Below, one piece after another: positions 47,561-60,969 of a DNA stretch of 64,000 nucleotides. Source of the stretch: Fasciolopsis buskii (taxonomy: Eukaryota; Platyhelminthes; Trematoda; Plagiorchiida; Fasciolidae); assembly GCA_008360955.1 (NCBI GenBank), contig LUCM01011805.1, positions 140,960-204,959 on the forward strand, given 5' to 3'. A program made the position numbers and the translations under genes. The notes under the pieces were generated by a model that worked only from the letters and a program-made list of their open reading frames with translations, did not search any database and was not told where the DNA came from. Numbering within the stretch: the stretch's first letter is position 1; each line of letters begins with the position of its first letter.

Positions 47561-50500
47561 TTCGTGCATCAATTTTTCGATACACACCTTACGTCATTTG
47601 GTCGCGATATTAATTCATTATTCCTAACAAACGTCAGCCAGTCGCCTACTGCTTGGCACCGTCCATAGCCTACTAATATTTAGTGACATGTAGGCCAGTC
47701 ACCATGATTAAAAATGGTCACTGGCAGTTTGAACATAAAGCCGTAGTTCTGAAGAGATAGTGCAAAAGACTGACAAAGATCGAAATCAGCAAATAGGCTA
47801 TCTCGAATAGTGAGCTCAAATAGATAAATTTAACTGTGGAATAGCTGGTTCCCGTACGCAGTTATCTCGGCATGAAAAGGGAGAACGGGGTAACTTTCTG
47901 CAGAACCTTTGTGGTACGTTGCGAAATGGAAGCGCAAGCTTTTACGGCATGTTTTCACAGCAATAAAGAGCATTTTTAATTACATATCTACAATTTCTCA
48001 TTTGATTCGCTGCCGGACTCTGGTCAAAATATCAGACCAACCAAGGGTACGAATTAACATCTTTACCTGGCCAGTCTCGATAAAAAAACGCATCCTGCTA
48101 GGAAATTTTGGTAGCAAAGGCTAGCAAAGCCCCTCAAAAATTTAAAGATCCTTTATTCCAAATGATTGATGATGAACAGATACACACAAATGGATAATTC
48201 CTTATCGAATAAACCCTCGAACGAGAGAATTGCCGATAAGTCCAAAACCATTATGGATTCAGAACTAGTATAATTCAAAACCAAATCTTTCAGCTGAAAT
48301 AGGGTGACGGTAAATTGTATAACTTCGTTCAGAACGATTGCTGTACCCGCGAGTCAGATATCAAACGAAATGTCCTTATGGTGTGACGACTTTGTCCGTC
48401 TACCTTGGTCACAGACTACTTATTGTGTGAACCATAAACAGTTAGGTAGAAAAACCCTACAAGAAGTGACGACTTTGATTTTAGAATCATCGCTATCAGC
48501 CGGTAGGACTTACAATATTCACGTCCTTGGGCTAAATTTCCGATATGTCTCACAGAGTTTTGTTTTATCTGATCACCACTGCTTAGAACCTTCTCCCAAC
48601 AATGCGTCCGAATTATAATCAGAGTAATCTAACGTGTCACTATGCGAGTGACCGAAATTTCTGATGCATGAGCATCAACGGTCGGTAGAAAGCAGCCTAA
48701 TTTAAAACGGTATTCGTCAAAAATTGTTCTGGGATTCGCGGCACTCGAGTTTGGAGATCATCACATGAGCTAGGAATTTGCAATAATTATTCAGTCGACC
48801 AGGAAGTCATATTATCAACTGTTAGAATTTGTCCAATCTCGCAGAATCACAAACATCTGGGTGATACATCGATTCTAATGCAACAGTCTAATGCGCAAAG
48901 TGTTACCAAAGTCCACTCATGGTCACTCTCTAGATCAGCCGCTAAATCTGTAAGACGAGGATGAGAAAATGTGACGAAAACGAGGAAAGCCACAAAATGG
49001 ATATAAAACGCGAAAAAGGGTGGATGACGACAGGAAGACCTGCAGTGAGCAAAGTCGAATGCGATTTTTTAAATGTACAATAAAGCGTGGTCTGACGTCT
49101 CTTTATCAGACGGCTAGAAGAATAGCGTGATATGACAGTGCGTTAGAGCAGCACAATTTATCCATCCTCTGGACGGCATTCATTTATCACTGGCCACTGA
49201 ATCTTTGGCGCCTCCGCTTCGCTGCCGAGTTTACGTGAAGCTACACCCCCAATATCAGCCTTGTGGGAAACTAAACAGTGACCGATAAATTACGTAGCAC
49301 ACTTCAGGTTGATAAACTTTCTAACTTCTGGAAACCAGAACAAGTTGCGCAATCAATGTTCATCTGTATGAACCGAATCAGCAATCGCACACACTTACGG
49401 ATGGAGCAGTTCAGCACGTCCGTGTATTCGTAGCTGATAATCGTTTGCATTCATAGACGCACCAGTCGGTAACGCAATATTGGACAACGCTTCCATCATC
49501 AGTTCACAAACAAACGTGCTGTTGGCTAACAGAAAAAAGAAAAGAACGCAACAGTCTAATTTGGGATGGCACCATTGATTTTTGATGTTGCGAAGCTAGA
49601 TGAATCAAACAAAACCCCCGACCACTAAAGGTAGTACAACTGATTTTCCGGCAGTGATATTTTTTGGGGACCATTTTGAAAAATTTGGTTAATAAAGCCT
49701 CGATTTCTAGATCCGTTAACCGAAATTAGGCACTTAATGCTGTGTCGGATCAGGCATATAGAGTGCAAAGCTATCCGTCAGTCAAACATGTGTCAAAATG
49801 TGAACAAAGCAGATCAAGTAGGTCATTGTGATAGTTCTTATCTTTACCAATCACAGAATGCGATGTACTGAGGCGATTAGGGTAAACATCATTGAAATCG
49901 TTTTAATTCACAATTTGTTCAACGGTAACAAAGTTCTCCATCGGTCAGAATTTTGCATTTATACGGTCATAATATATTGAAGCAGCTCGGGACAAAGTAC
50001 ATTCATAGCATGAGCCTAGCATGTCTCCGGCACTGAAACGGATGGACTATCAAACACAAGTTGACTATTACTCGGAAGATGCTAAGTGTGAAACCGACTG
50101 GATAGAAATAATGGTTAAACCCAATTCATTTGGATGAGGGAACTTTGCTTCTGAGAAAATTTGTGAAGCGAAATTGGGGTGCCGTCAGTAGGATATGAAG
50201 ACCCGTGTGACTGTAAATTAATGAATTGGAATTTTCACTCTGACGTTCTCACGGCAATCCAGTAAAGTTTTCCGTGAATACTTTGGTGCATAGTTTTTCT
50301 GAAATGTTCGCTCTAGGACTTCTAAAGAAAAGACCCGCGACATTTGCACACGATGTCTGACGCCAGAAACCTACTCAAAGTAGACTACAAAGTTTCTGTA
50401 AAATGTACATATAAACACGTCACTCAGCTATGAAGTCTTATAATTCACCGCATTTTCAAGGCTATAATTAACAACTAGGTGAGTATTGTCGAGAAATCAA

Positions 50501-50564
50501 TCGCTTATGACGGCTGTTACTGAGCGGTCCGTCGTGGAATTCCAGGTTTTCATATGCCAATTAC

Positions 50565-50754
50565 TGTTGCTATTTCACATTTGAGTTCCAGGAGTTCAGC
50601 ATCAGAACAAAGCCTGTTACGGTAAATTTTCACAATATCATCAAACGAAAAGCATTCGCACTTGACGGAAGCATAATCCCTTGTCAATGCGAATGCAAGA
50701 ATATTTTCGGGAAGTTTAAAAGTGAATACATTGTCAAAAGGAAACAATAATCTT
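50565..50754 (-). CDS. PIK3C2: Probable exon upstream of the Ras-binding domain
   Basis: It reads LLFPFDNVFTFKLPENILAF, then ALTRDYASVKCECFSFDDIV, then KIYRNRLCSDAELLELKCEI. The part CFSFDDIVKIYRNRL resembles the class II segment A-F-C-R-S-I-M-K-I-K-T-K-F that precedes the RBD. The acceptor TCCTGTTCTGACAG and donor ACA-GTAATT bracket 63 codons. It begins with one base, whereas the neighbouring exon at 50844 ends best in phase 1. Either that exon uses the weaker GA-GTGGAC donor or a small exon is missing between them. The phase-0 end fits one of the two frames at 36602. Confidence 0.5.
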
Positions 50755-50843
50755 CTGTCAGAACAGGACCTGCCGGTATCCTACCAGAAATCTCAGATCT
50801 TAGAAAAAATGGGGGACTGCTTCAAAAAACCCAGTCCACTCAC

Positions 50844-51400
50844 GATCTGTAACCAATCGAAGCCTTGGCATAGAATGCATTCTTTTGGAATCTGAGGATG
50901 GGGATTTTGAACCTATTCCATCGGGAGCAAAATGAGTGCAGTCTTCCGACCCGGAGGACTGAGTTGATCCATTTCGAGGGTATCGTATGATCCAGTGCCC
51001 GGTAATACGTACTTCGATCTGTGGAATATTCCATCGGGGAGTATTTCTCCAATGCAATGGCGTTTCCCCGTCCACTTCGGATGTTTGAGGAGCTAATGGA
51101 GAAATTTCGGCTACTTTCGATGCACCAGTTTTTGTGCGCCACCAATGAACCGGTATTTGACCTTCCAAGGGATCCATTCCATTTGTAACACAACCGTTTT
51201 GGCACGAAGAAGTCTGGCCGGGCGGATCTTGAGTTAACAAGTTCCCAAACACGGGATTGTAGACCCAGTTATCATGTGCAAACAAGTGCACCTGATGGTT
51301 TATGTCTGCCTCATCTTTTTCCGGGAAACCTTCAAAATAAAAGCGTGATTGTTCTGGCCGCGAAATGTACGTTGGAGTTCTGATCTGGTCAGCGTTTATA
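50844..51400 (-). CDS. PIK3C2: Long N-terminal linker exon, function not recognised
   Basis: A 557-base open exon lies between a good acceptor (GGTTCTTGTTTGTACAG) and a strong donor (GATC then GTGAGT). It encodes about 185 residues starting INADQIRTPTYISRPEQSRF. It is rich in Pro, Ser, Gly, Trp and Asn, with PVHWWRTKTGASK, GHWIIRYPRNGSTQSSG and MHSMPRLRLVTD near the end. No membrane segment or known catalytic motif is visible. In class II PI3Ks the region between the clathrin-binding start and the RBD is poorly conserved and largely disordered, and this exon sits exactly there. The frame continues a little past the donor. A separate gene on the same strand cannot be excluded. Confidence 0.6.
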
Positions 51401-53764
51401 CTGTACAAACAAGAACCAGAAGTGATAAACCAAGTGTGTTCTGATCAAGATCGTTCGAAGAATCGGAAACAACGAAACCTGAATGAGGCGAACAAGATAT
51501 TCTTTAACACTCCCGTTATTCTAATACTGATATTGTCACTGTGGACGATAGTAAGACTAGCTTATTAGAAACTTTCAGAACTGTTTGTTTCGAAAGATTT
51601 GTCGCTTGACTTTTCAAGCATTATTTTACGTGTGGAAACTGTACATAAGATTAAGCGAGTGTCTTCGAACTTGCCAATGTGCAAATTGTATCTTCTAAAA
51701 TAAAGCTTTTCCACCTATGTATATGTTGTTCACGTTGGCTTCTTCATAGTTAAATACTTGACCTTCGGCAATCGCTAAAATATCCGCCCATTTTTATATC
51801 CTCTTGTTATCTAAAAAGAGCTTTCTGTGTGGATATTTTGCCGATAGTTCTGTTCAGTTCAACCGAATCGATGTTATGGCTTATCAGTTTCTGCAAAACA
51901 CTTTCTAAACCTTAATCTGGTATTTTGATTTTTAACTACATAAAAGCACAACAGAGTTCTGTTTCGTGTTATTTTTCTCCTTAAAGAACGCTGCTTTTGA
52001 GACATCTAAGCTGACCGTTGTTGTATTCACAAAGACTATAGCTATACAGAACCGCAATAATTGCAACATCAGTGAAAAATGCTCAAACAGTCCTCAGTTT
52101 TAATATCAGCGGCGATCTGCACTGGTCGTTCTCGGTAGTTTTCCTGAAAAAACAGGCTACGCCTTCCGTTGTTATCCAAACTTAGTTAGACAAACAAGCT
52201 CGTTTTTGTCGGTTCATACTCATGTCATTGCAGCATAACATGCTACTGGAATTGGGGTCTACGGTGTAGGAAAGGAACGATTGGAATTGCAGAGTTCCCA
52301 TATGGTGTGGCTTTGGTTTATATGAGAACAAAGTCTACGAGGATTACTGTGGTTCATGCTTTAACCACCTGTCTCAGTGAGAAGTGTCACTGGGCAGTTG
52401 GTAACCCACGACAAATTTGATGGGAGAAAAAAATGGTTTCGGAGTAAGCAAGGAGAAATGAGAAGAGGAATCGCGACCACATTTGATGTGTTTGAGATAT
52501 GACGTCCTACTACTCCAGACAGCTGAACCGGAAGACTCTAATCAGGGGTGATAAGCCTAGGACAAGCTCCCCTATAGTCTTCCTCTGACGGGCGCGAAAC
52601 AAATGCATTTATGGCTGACTAAAAGGCTCCCATCCCCAACCTTGCCAAGCGGCATTCACGAGTACTTTCTAACTAGTGTTTGGCTCTACAGCAAAGAGAA
52701 CGAGTATATGGATAGATCATCACGATGACGTGTAAATTCCATAATTTCCTTCACTTCTTTCCCAGTTTTGGTCATACATTATGTTAGGTAGGGATGATTA
52801 CAAATCACAAAGAGCGACGTTCTTCATCAACTGTGCTCTGTGAGGTTTCTGAAACAACTTCTTATAGTTACCCTTTAGTTGATTTTGTGACCCGTTTAAC
52901 CTACTCAGACTTCCAATGCAATCAGATCATTTGTGTTGGATTGCCTGTAGATTTTTAATTGGTTTTCATATTGCTTAACAATAACAGTAATTACGACCGA
53001 CTGATCCATTTTATGGCCGACAAAAACAACAAGACATCTGATACCATCTGACAATATACTGTTTACTTGCAAACATGCGCTTCATTAAGAATTCCTCAAA
53101 TGTGAACCTGAAACTGGCGTGCGATTCAGCAAAAACATGGCTGTACTTGTAATTCTCACTAGATCCCTCAATAGCCAGAACAATATACCAGCAGAACTTT
53201 GTAGTATCATTCGATGAAAACAGGACATAATTTGTCAAAATGCATTACACGATATCTTACATGTGTCACGCTAAATCAGTCGCTGCTAAATTTTCACCTA
53301 TGGTTGAATAGATCCCGAGGCTGAATTGGCTTAAACGACCCCAGTTAAACTATTGAACTACAACGATTTCCTTTTTTATTCTGAATGATTCACTGAAAAC
53401 AAAGCAAACGTAAGTTCAGTCGTTAGTAAGATTAGGAAAATCTTGACGTATTTCATAGCCAGATTACGATGCAGTTACGTTTGCATGTTCCCTCTGAACC
53501 CGACGTAATGTCACATCCTAGTAACTGTTATATAAATTCCATTCCAAAAGTATAACGCGTTGAAAAGAATTGCGTAAACCCAAAAAGAACCACGAATATA
53601 AAAAGTCAGTTGAACAAAGTAAAAGGATAAACAAAGAAGTGCCAATAACCTGGAGTATATATGGTCTTGCAGAACAAAAACCTATCCTGAAATTCTTTGA
53701 TTCTATGATCAGCTCAGGTCAGTCTGGATAGGGACAAACGAAATGCAAAATACGTCCGTTTTAC

Positions 53765-53863
53765 CATCAAGCTGACGGAATCTTCTTTACTTTTCTTGAG
53801 CATATCCCGATGTCCTCTGCCGATAGTTTCATCGCAAATGGTTTTACAAACCACCCGGCGGTG
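53765..53863 (-). CDS. PIK3C2: Candidate small N-terminal exon
   Basis: Thirty-three codons, HRRVVCKTICDETIGRGHRD, then MLKKSKEDSVSLM, are framed by a strong acceptor (GGTTTTCCTCTGCAG) and a good donor (TTGATG then GTAAAA), phase 0 at both ends. The phase fits directly after the N-terminal exon, which also ends in phase 0. No conserved motif was recognised. It does not on its own repair the phase to the exon at 51400. Confidence 0.35.
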
Positions 53864-56560
53864 CTGCAGAGGAAAACCAGCGCATGCATCTGAATTTTCC
53901 CAAAGCACAAAACACCAAACTTGTTGAAACAAAGAGGAACGTTTGGAAAGAGAAACAGTTTACGCCGAGGATTATGTTGCATGTTCAATGGAGGGAAACT
54001 AAGCGTACCTTTCAACAGTTTCCATAAACCGCTCTATCTCCACATTTGTGTATGCATTGGGCAAAAATGCACAATCACGTGGTCTATCCTCATCCCGCTT
54101 ACGCAGAACAGCCGGAGAGCAATTTGTTGACTGAGAAAAAACGAAAGAAGCAGTTAAAAATTAATTAACTGTACATATTTTTTCATTATTTCCTACATAT
54201 CTTCTGTGCTATTGGTAACAGAATAAGATGCCAATCAATGAAACCTAATGATCCGGTTCTAACGCAGGAAAAACAATTGCTCCTATAAAATCAGCTGAAA
54301 TGAAAAACGGTCCCTTTCATTGGAAAAGGGGGCAAACCACTAACGGTCAGGTTTACAAAGCATAAACAAAAGGAAAAACTCAGACCAGCTGCCACAATAG
54401 CATAGTACAATTCAGAACAAGACTCCACGATGGTACTTCACGCGTGAGACCCAAAATCCACCACGACGAAACGTCTTCGAATCAGACTTCGGACACACGC
54501 GGAGCAGCTGTGCGTTGATTTGTTGACAAACCACACTCGCTTCGCTCCTATCAACTGACTGCAATAACACCACGGCAGAACTGAAACATTAATAATTTTG
54601 AACTGTTAGACCTCAATTGGCCCTGCGATTGTTGACATATAAGATAGCACCAAGTGCGACTGACACCCGATTTCTTCCGACTACGCTATACAAATAATGA
54701 ACTCTAAATTACGCACTCAAGCATACACACATACCACACTGGAACGTTCACTGGCTTACAACAGCGGGTAGCCTGATCGTAAAAGCTACTCTAAGGAAGG
54801 TTACTCGAGAAAATCGTAAAATCAGCAAAAATTGTGCTCTCAGCCGACGAGGATGTGTTCCGACACCATAAATTTTGACAACTTTTTTCAGTTAAAATGA
54901 GAATCAGGCCCTAGGTCAACGATTTCTAATAGGACACACTGACGCTAGGAAACGAAGAACGCAGCAGTCAGTATCACCAATGTAAATTAAATTTTATCGC
55001 GTTTCTAGCTAAAGTGAGTTACATCAGGGGAGCAAATAACAGATTTCGGGACTCATTCACAAAGTGAAATAAAAAAGTAGAGTACCACATCCGACAGTAA
55101 TTCCTCTCTTGTTGGTACTTGCAAATCATGCTGGTTGAATATTTTATCGTAGCAAAGATGCCTACAATGACCTTACTCTGTTTGTTTCGCTCAGAAGCTA
55201 AGAGTTTACCCAGTGCAAACCTTATTTGTATTAGCAGAGAAAGAAAGAGGCCAAGAATCACATCAAACAACAAACCCATCATCAAATATTCCATTTACTC
55301 CACTTCACTTCAAGGAGGTTTATTGCCGGTATACTTTTTGCCTTAATATAGTTTTATCAATAAAATTCCTGAAGTCATGGCGAAAGGCATAAACAGGAGA
55401 GCTGAGGAAATTGATAAGAGAACTGAATGGCACACTTTTCCCGGCTCTAGAATTCGTTGCCTCTAGTCCATTCATGTTTGCTTCGCAGGGCCAGAGCAAT
55501 CTGCCGATAGCCTTTTTCAATTAGGTTGGCCCTAAACAAAAACAATTTCCCCAATGTTAAGAAGGATTGCACCAATGTACGTTATTACATGGACATGCAT
55601 TTCAAGATAATTACCGCCTGGTTGTCCGTCGCCTTTATATTTAGCAACAGACAGAATAACAGAACAAAATAAGACTATCCAAATATGGTGGCTTAAACGG
55701 CCTGCCGACCACCACAGGAGTCTACGGATTCAACAGAAATCAGGTAGCAGACGTTTTGTTGCCCTGTGACTTTCTGCAAACTTCTTCGGAAGTACACTAG
55801 AAAGTCTCCACTATTCACCGTACCACCTTACAATAGCCTAAATGGTGTACAACATGCGTCCACGAAACTTGCCCTATTTCAGGATGTGGCTAAAAATATG
55901 ACGTTCCAGTTTCCCTTGAACTAAGATCAAACTACACTCCTGAAAACCTTTCGACACTTGATTAAATCAGCTTAACTGTTGAACAGCTGAGCGTCAGCTT
56001 CAAAGGCCCATTGTATTTAACTATTTCCAATCCTGCATCTAATCATTGCTACAGAGGAATATTTTCAAGTCCTGTTTGGTTATATCTGTCCCAATATATC
56101 AATTGCTACAGTCCGAAGCTTTTTGCATCGTCCGATTGCACCATTCGCAACGTCTACATGGATTTGTCCTCTCCGGGATTCTGCTTCGTGTCTAGGAGAT
56201 AGAAGCTCGTATATTAGACAACCAGGCCTGTGGCCTACAAGCCAACGGCCAAGTAGAACTTTTGAATGGAAACTTATGAAAAGCCATGATTTTTGCCTTT
56301 AGAAAAACAGCACTCTTGTTTTGCAATCGAGCCTGCTGTTTTAAACATACCTCAATCCGCCGCTTCGCCGCTTCGAATCGACACCAAAGCGATTCATTGG
56401 TAATACCTTTTTCTTTCCCCGCGACCCCATAAGTGGTAGCTCTGTACAGAGTTGACTTATGTATTCCAGCCCCATCCTTCTTATCTATATATTTAGCAGG
56501 TCATAGATCGACATTTTTTCGCGCATATCAGGTTACACAGGGTAGCAGTGGGCTTTCCGC

Positions 56561-56615
56561 TTAGCTGAACAGTCTGACTGTAAACGTTTCATCACCAAAC
56601 GAGCCGATATCGATA
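56561..56615 (+). repeat. Relic of the GATT-bordered repeat family
   Basis: It matches the core of 33461-33667 (AGCTGA, GTAAACGTTTCA, ACGAG). No GATT runs are present at its edges. Confidence 0.5.
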
Positions 56616-58429
56616 ATGATCATGTGGCCAAAACACCATGGCCGCATAAACATATATGCACCGTTGCCAGATAAAACATTTATTCATCAAAGCAAGAACA
56701 AAACTTTTTGCGCCAAATCACTTGCAAATAACTGTTTACCGAAATGTAAAACCAACCTATTATGCAATTTTAATGTTTCGAATGCACCCAAAAGGTCACA
56801 GCTTTATTTAAGGTGGACAAATTGACTGGTATTCAGACGTCGCACGACTGAATTTATCGATATATAGTGATGAATCCAGTAGTATAAAAATGAAAACCAA
56901 ATAACCCACCACAATTATTTCTAAACGGGCATGAAAGCGAATTAAGCTAGGTTTATGAAAAATAAAAGAGTGAGACTCGTCCGCTTTTTATCAGCAGTGA
57001 CTACTTCGCCGAAGCCCACCAGCTTCATGATTTATTCACTTGGAATCATCTAAAGGGTTTTAATCTGGTCGCTCGAGTGTGCAATGGCCCAAAATAGTTT
57101 CGCCCTCAAGCACACAAATGACGTCTTTGCCTCTGGGTGGGCACGGTTTAGTGCAACACCGATTTAAAAGGCTATTTGAATCATCAGTCAAATATATGTT
57201 GTCAAAGACTGCATTTTTCTAGCGCAAATCCTTTCATAAGTGTGACGTAGTCATTGTGTCACCAGCGCTGCTAAGAAATCCTCTAATAAACGATTTCTAG
57301 CCACCCGTATAACGTTTAAGAGTCTTAAGCAAAATTGGGGTGTATCAAACAATACTGCAACTTTTGTCAACATCAAGTGGCGCACATTAAGAAATCAGTT
57401 TTTATCTGTTATCTATTTGCTCACATTGATCGTGGAAGTTTATCTTAATTGCATCTAATTACCTTTATAATATACTGCAGGATTAAATGCTTTCAGCTTT
57501 ATTACTGTAAATTTCGGTAGTGTAGATATAGTTTTGGCCGATCAATTTGGCTAAATCAGTCATAGTTTCACCACTCAGAAGCTAATGCTCCGATAAACGA
57601 CCAATTCCAAAGCCAATAAGATAACATCTCTTTGTTTTGGAACATCAAACGTTTTCAGATAAGGCATTCAACTAGTTGTGCTTTCTTTCGGGTTATCTGA
57701 AAAAGTAACTTGGAAACCCCGCACTACTAAACTAACGCCCAAAACTGTAAATAACTGAGTGAAAGGTGCATAATGTATATGCAGATTACGAATGCTTACA
57801 ATGGTCTCGAGAAGTAAGCACACTAAACCAGGAAATAAATGTACGTGTGAGTAGGTAAATGAAACTGAATCTATGGCGAAAAGCAAAGCTTCACTAAATG
57901 ACGAGTCGGAGGCTGTCACGCAAAAAGGCAAGCTTCAGTCGTATACTAAGAAGAATTCGCAAGATAATAGGATAAAGCGACTTTGCTAAGGCAAGATCGT
58001 AGACTAAAATCCGTGGGTATTTGCGTAATCAAAACCAATTAGCCGTGCTAACTCAGAAAATTGTGTTTTCTAGGTTACTAGTAAGGCCACTGTGAATCAA
58101 AATAATCACACCTATGCAAATTGCAAGCCTTGGACTCTCATAATATCTCACAAATCTAGATTTCTCGGCTGCCCAGTAGGCTTTTGTGGTTTGATGCAAA
58201 TAATCGGGCATTACAGTCGGTTACATTCACAACAAAATGCCCAGGATCCAAGGGCAAATCAAAGGAACTTCACACCTAGCTACAACTGCAAAGCTTTACT
58301 CTAGGACACGTAAATCCTAGAAACTCAAAGATTTTCAACTGTAGTTACTCTGCTAGATGCTCGCAAATGCCACTTACAAGGCGCAAAACGTCCCAAGCTG
58401 TCAACCGAACAAGGACCTGGGAAAATTAA

Positions 58430-59060
58430 TGCGGATAGTGGTGGATGGTTTAGTTGAAAGGACTGAAAAAGGTTGCACCTACCCATAATAGCCTCAAACA
58501 TCACCGAGTAATCAAGGGGACTTGCTTACGACGCCTGAGGGTAAAGCAGATGATCAACAAATCTGACGCCCTACGGATTCATTCTTAAGGGTGTAGGTTG
58601 GAGCACTTGGTAGACCACTTTAGGGAGCGGTTTAGCTTACTTAATCGAACTAGACGCCCCTAGATACGCTGGATCACTCAGCAGAGAAGCACAAAGTTTT
58701 CAGGTCCCTCTTGATCATCCACACAGTATTATATTGATGTTTGGGATGCATCATGCAACTTCAAAGTATAAAATGCTACTGCAGACTGGGTTGGTTTAAA
58801 GCCGAATAATGTTATTGTAGGGAAACAACTGGGCAAGTTAGACGGATTCACTTAATTAGGTATTTGTATCTCGCTTGATGGTCGTATATCAGATAAAGTA
58901 ACTATGCGCATACAAAGTGACTAGTAGCATTTAACAACTGAACGCACTTGTAGCGACGGCATGAAATCCGGTTACTGATCAAAAATTTACTTTGCACAAC
59001 AGCATTAAGGTCAACAGCAATGGAGTTAACATCGAACCATTAAAACCAAAGGCCTTTTGC
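58430..59060 (+). mobile_element. RTE-like LINE fragment
   Basis: Broken-frame translation gives RLEHLVDHFRERFS (about 58.6 kb, compare R-x-x-x-W-x-E-H-F-x-E-Q-F-S). Next come ADWVGLKPNNVIVGKQLGKL, then DGFT and LGICISLDGRISDKVTMRIQ (58.78-58.92 kb). The last block is the characteristic F-T-Y-L-G-S-x-I-S-x-D-G-x-I-x-x-E-I-x-x-R-I-Q segment after the RT active site in RTE-type and related pol proteins. The catalytic core between the two blocks is absent, so the copy has an internal deletion. It is antisense to the host gene. Confidence 0.65.
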
Positions 59061-60507
59061 TAACGCGCAATTCGGTGGTTAATCAATAAAATAATAACAA
59101 CAATAATTACATGCCATTTTCTTAAAGAACATTGTTTTGGAGAAGTGTAAACTGATTTGTAAAAAAACGAAAATATAAAATACTCTCTATGGCTTTGTGG
59201 TAAATCCACTAAGGCAAACTTGAAAGCAAGTATCAAACAAAATTCGGGCTTCTGTCTTCGCTGAAGGGAACAACCACAAGTTTTTTAAAACTGCAAAATT
59301 GCGACATACGTATTATTGCTAGAAAAATAAGCGACAATAGAAAATGAAGTTATTCAGCAGACTCCTGGTCACAACGATCTGCAACTCTACGCCACTTGTA
59401 GATGACAGTCATCAAACAACCCTGGGTAGAGATCCAACATTTTTCCGCCTTATGCTAAATATAAAATGCAAACGTCCTCTGAATGTCAACCAAGTTTGCA
59501 TTTAACTGTTCTCCGGTCAAATTATTTTACCGAAGCGATCTTAGTTAAACAGTTTGAGATATGATTTCGTCGAGTCTTACCCAAAAATTGTTTGTACATG
59601 GTGAATATATACTGAAGTAAACTAAAATTACTGTCCTCAAGTTTGTTTCACGTATGGAGGCAGTGGCCTCCAGTTTAAGTTTCTTAAGCATGAATTAGTT
59701 TGCTGATCAACCGTCTTTACGTGCCAAGGGGTAAGTCTTCTGCCAGAAAATGGACCATTCGTGAAGCATAGGGCTTTCTTAAACTCATAAAGCTTGCAAA
59801 CATGCATCGAGACAAAAAATGTCTGGTTTTCATAGAACGCAACCAGGTCGCAACATGTTGGTAATTCTATGCTGTAATTACAGCATGTCATATTAATACT
59901 GCAGTTTTGCTAAATTAGATTCACAAAAAACAAGTGTTTTTCTAAGTACCCTTTTTGCCTAAGCCTGGACAGCCTCCCGACCGTCGTCCTAAGTAGCTAT
60001 TTAAAGAGGCAGATGTTCGCTTTTGGAGTGGTTGGAAAAAACCGCACTCAAAACATCCGTGCCATAAACAATGGTTCTTTTCTGAGATGAAGTGGAAGGT
60101 GATAATTTGATATTAGTGAAGTGCATGTCTGCCAATTATAAGAAACATTGTTAGGTAAAACTGGGTGAAATCTTGTCGCAAAACTAATTAATTTGGCATA
60201 GTGATTGAAAGTATTTTTAAATGGGATGTCCTGTGGGGCACCAGAATGAAGTCTAGCTAAAATCAGCTAATCATTTTGATCCCTGTATTGGATGAAATCC
60301 ATAAGACTATTCAGAGAGACACCGGTTAGTAACCTCCAATGCACATTGTGCTACCTATATAGGACAGCTAGGTCTTTTAGGAGTTGAGGCTTCGAATTGG
60401 ACAAACATTTTTCATCAAGTACACTTTATCACTAGGACAGTTTCGATCTCAAGGCACTCATTTTTAAAGATACATGGGAAGTTACGACTGAAATTCAAGT
60501 AGCTTAC

Positions 60508-60969
60508 ACACTGGACCGAGCTGCCCAGAGAATGGACGGTGGGATACTTCTCACCAGTAGTAGGAACACCATTCTCGGCTTTATTGTGAAGCATGGTTTC
60601 GGAATTTTGTTTTCCAGTCTCCTTTTCGGAAGACGGCATAAAAATGCCCAAGAAGCTAGCAATGTCTTCGTTTTCGTCGATTACATGAGAAGCACAGGAA
60701 GGCGGTGCACATTTTGGCTTTTCCGCTAAGGAACTTTTACTTATCACTGCCCATGGAAAATGAGGTTTCACGGGAACGGGAGGTGGATACGGACAATTAT
60801 TAGCATGTCCACGGGCAGTTAAATTATTCACATTTTGCGCCCGACTTTCAAACAATGGATCGAACAGTTTTCGAATTTCAGATAGAGAATTAGTCTCTTC
60901 ACGAGAATCGTCGTCAAACGATATGAGGTCATCCAATGGAGTGGATTTATTGCCGCTGATGAATGACAT
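60508..60969 (-). CDS. PIK3C2: N-terminal exon of class II PI3K with clathrin-box motif
   Basis: From ATG at 60969 it encodes 154 residues starting MSFISGNKSTPLDDLISFDD. LISFD (residues 15-19) fits the clathrin-box pattern L-hydrophobic-x-hydrophobic-D/E. FDPL (36-39) resembles adaptor-binding DP motifs, and PPPVPVKP (62-69) is a proline-rich SH3-type site. Class II PI3K-C2 alpha is known to bind clathrin through its N-terminus, so this fits recruitment to coated pits. A donor TGT-GTAAGC ends it in phase 0. The start is the first Met after an in-frame stop. However, an acceptor (ATCTCTTTCAATAACAACAG, before 61020) lies 51 bases upstream in an open frame. The exon may therefore have a 5' partner, or receive a spliced leader. 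Confidence 0.65.

Larger units (their letters stand above)
36603..50564 (-). other. PIK3C2: Fourteen-kilobase intron rich in mobile elements
   Basis: It contains a possible endonuclease-like frame (36.97-37.22 kb), adjacent SINEs of families B and A (38.37-38.71 kb), two weak exon candidates at 41.57-41.85 kb, a SINE family B copy (42.57-42.71 kb), LINE copy 2 (42.86-45.4 kb) and the palindromic element at 47.34-47.56 kb. From 45.4 to 47.3 kb and from 47.6 to 50.5 kb no feature is recognised. That includes a 104-residue plus-strand frame at 48304-48618 without a recognisable product. Confidence 0.4.
51401..60507 (-). other. PIK3C2: Nine-kilobase intron region with one exon candidate and LINE debris
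   Basis: At least one further exon is needed here, because the N-terminal exon ends in phase 0 and the exon at 51400 starts with one base. Minus-strand frames at 55.02-55.29, 55.32-55.52, 57.67-57.93 and 59.64-59.89 kb were looked at; none has both good splice sites and recognisable sequence. The exon candidate at 53765, the repeat relic at 56.56 kb and the RTE fragment at 58.5 kb are listed separately. Confidence 0.4.

Noticed and set aside
48304..48618. 104-residue plus-strand frame
   Set aside because: No family recognised, no splice context; its length is within what chance gives in 64 kb.
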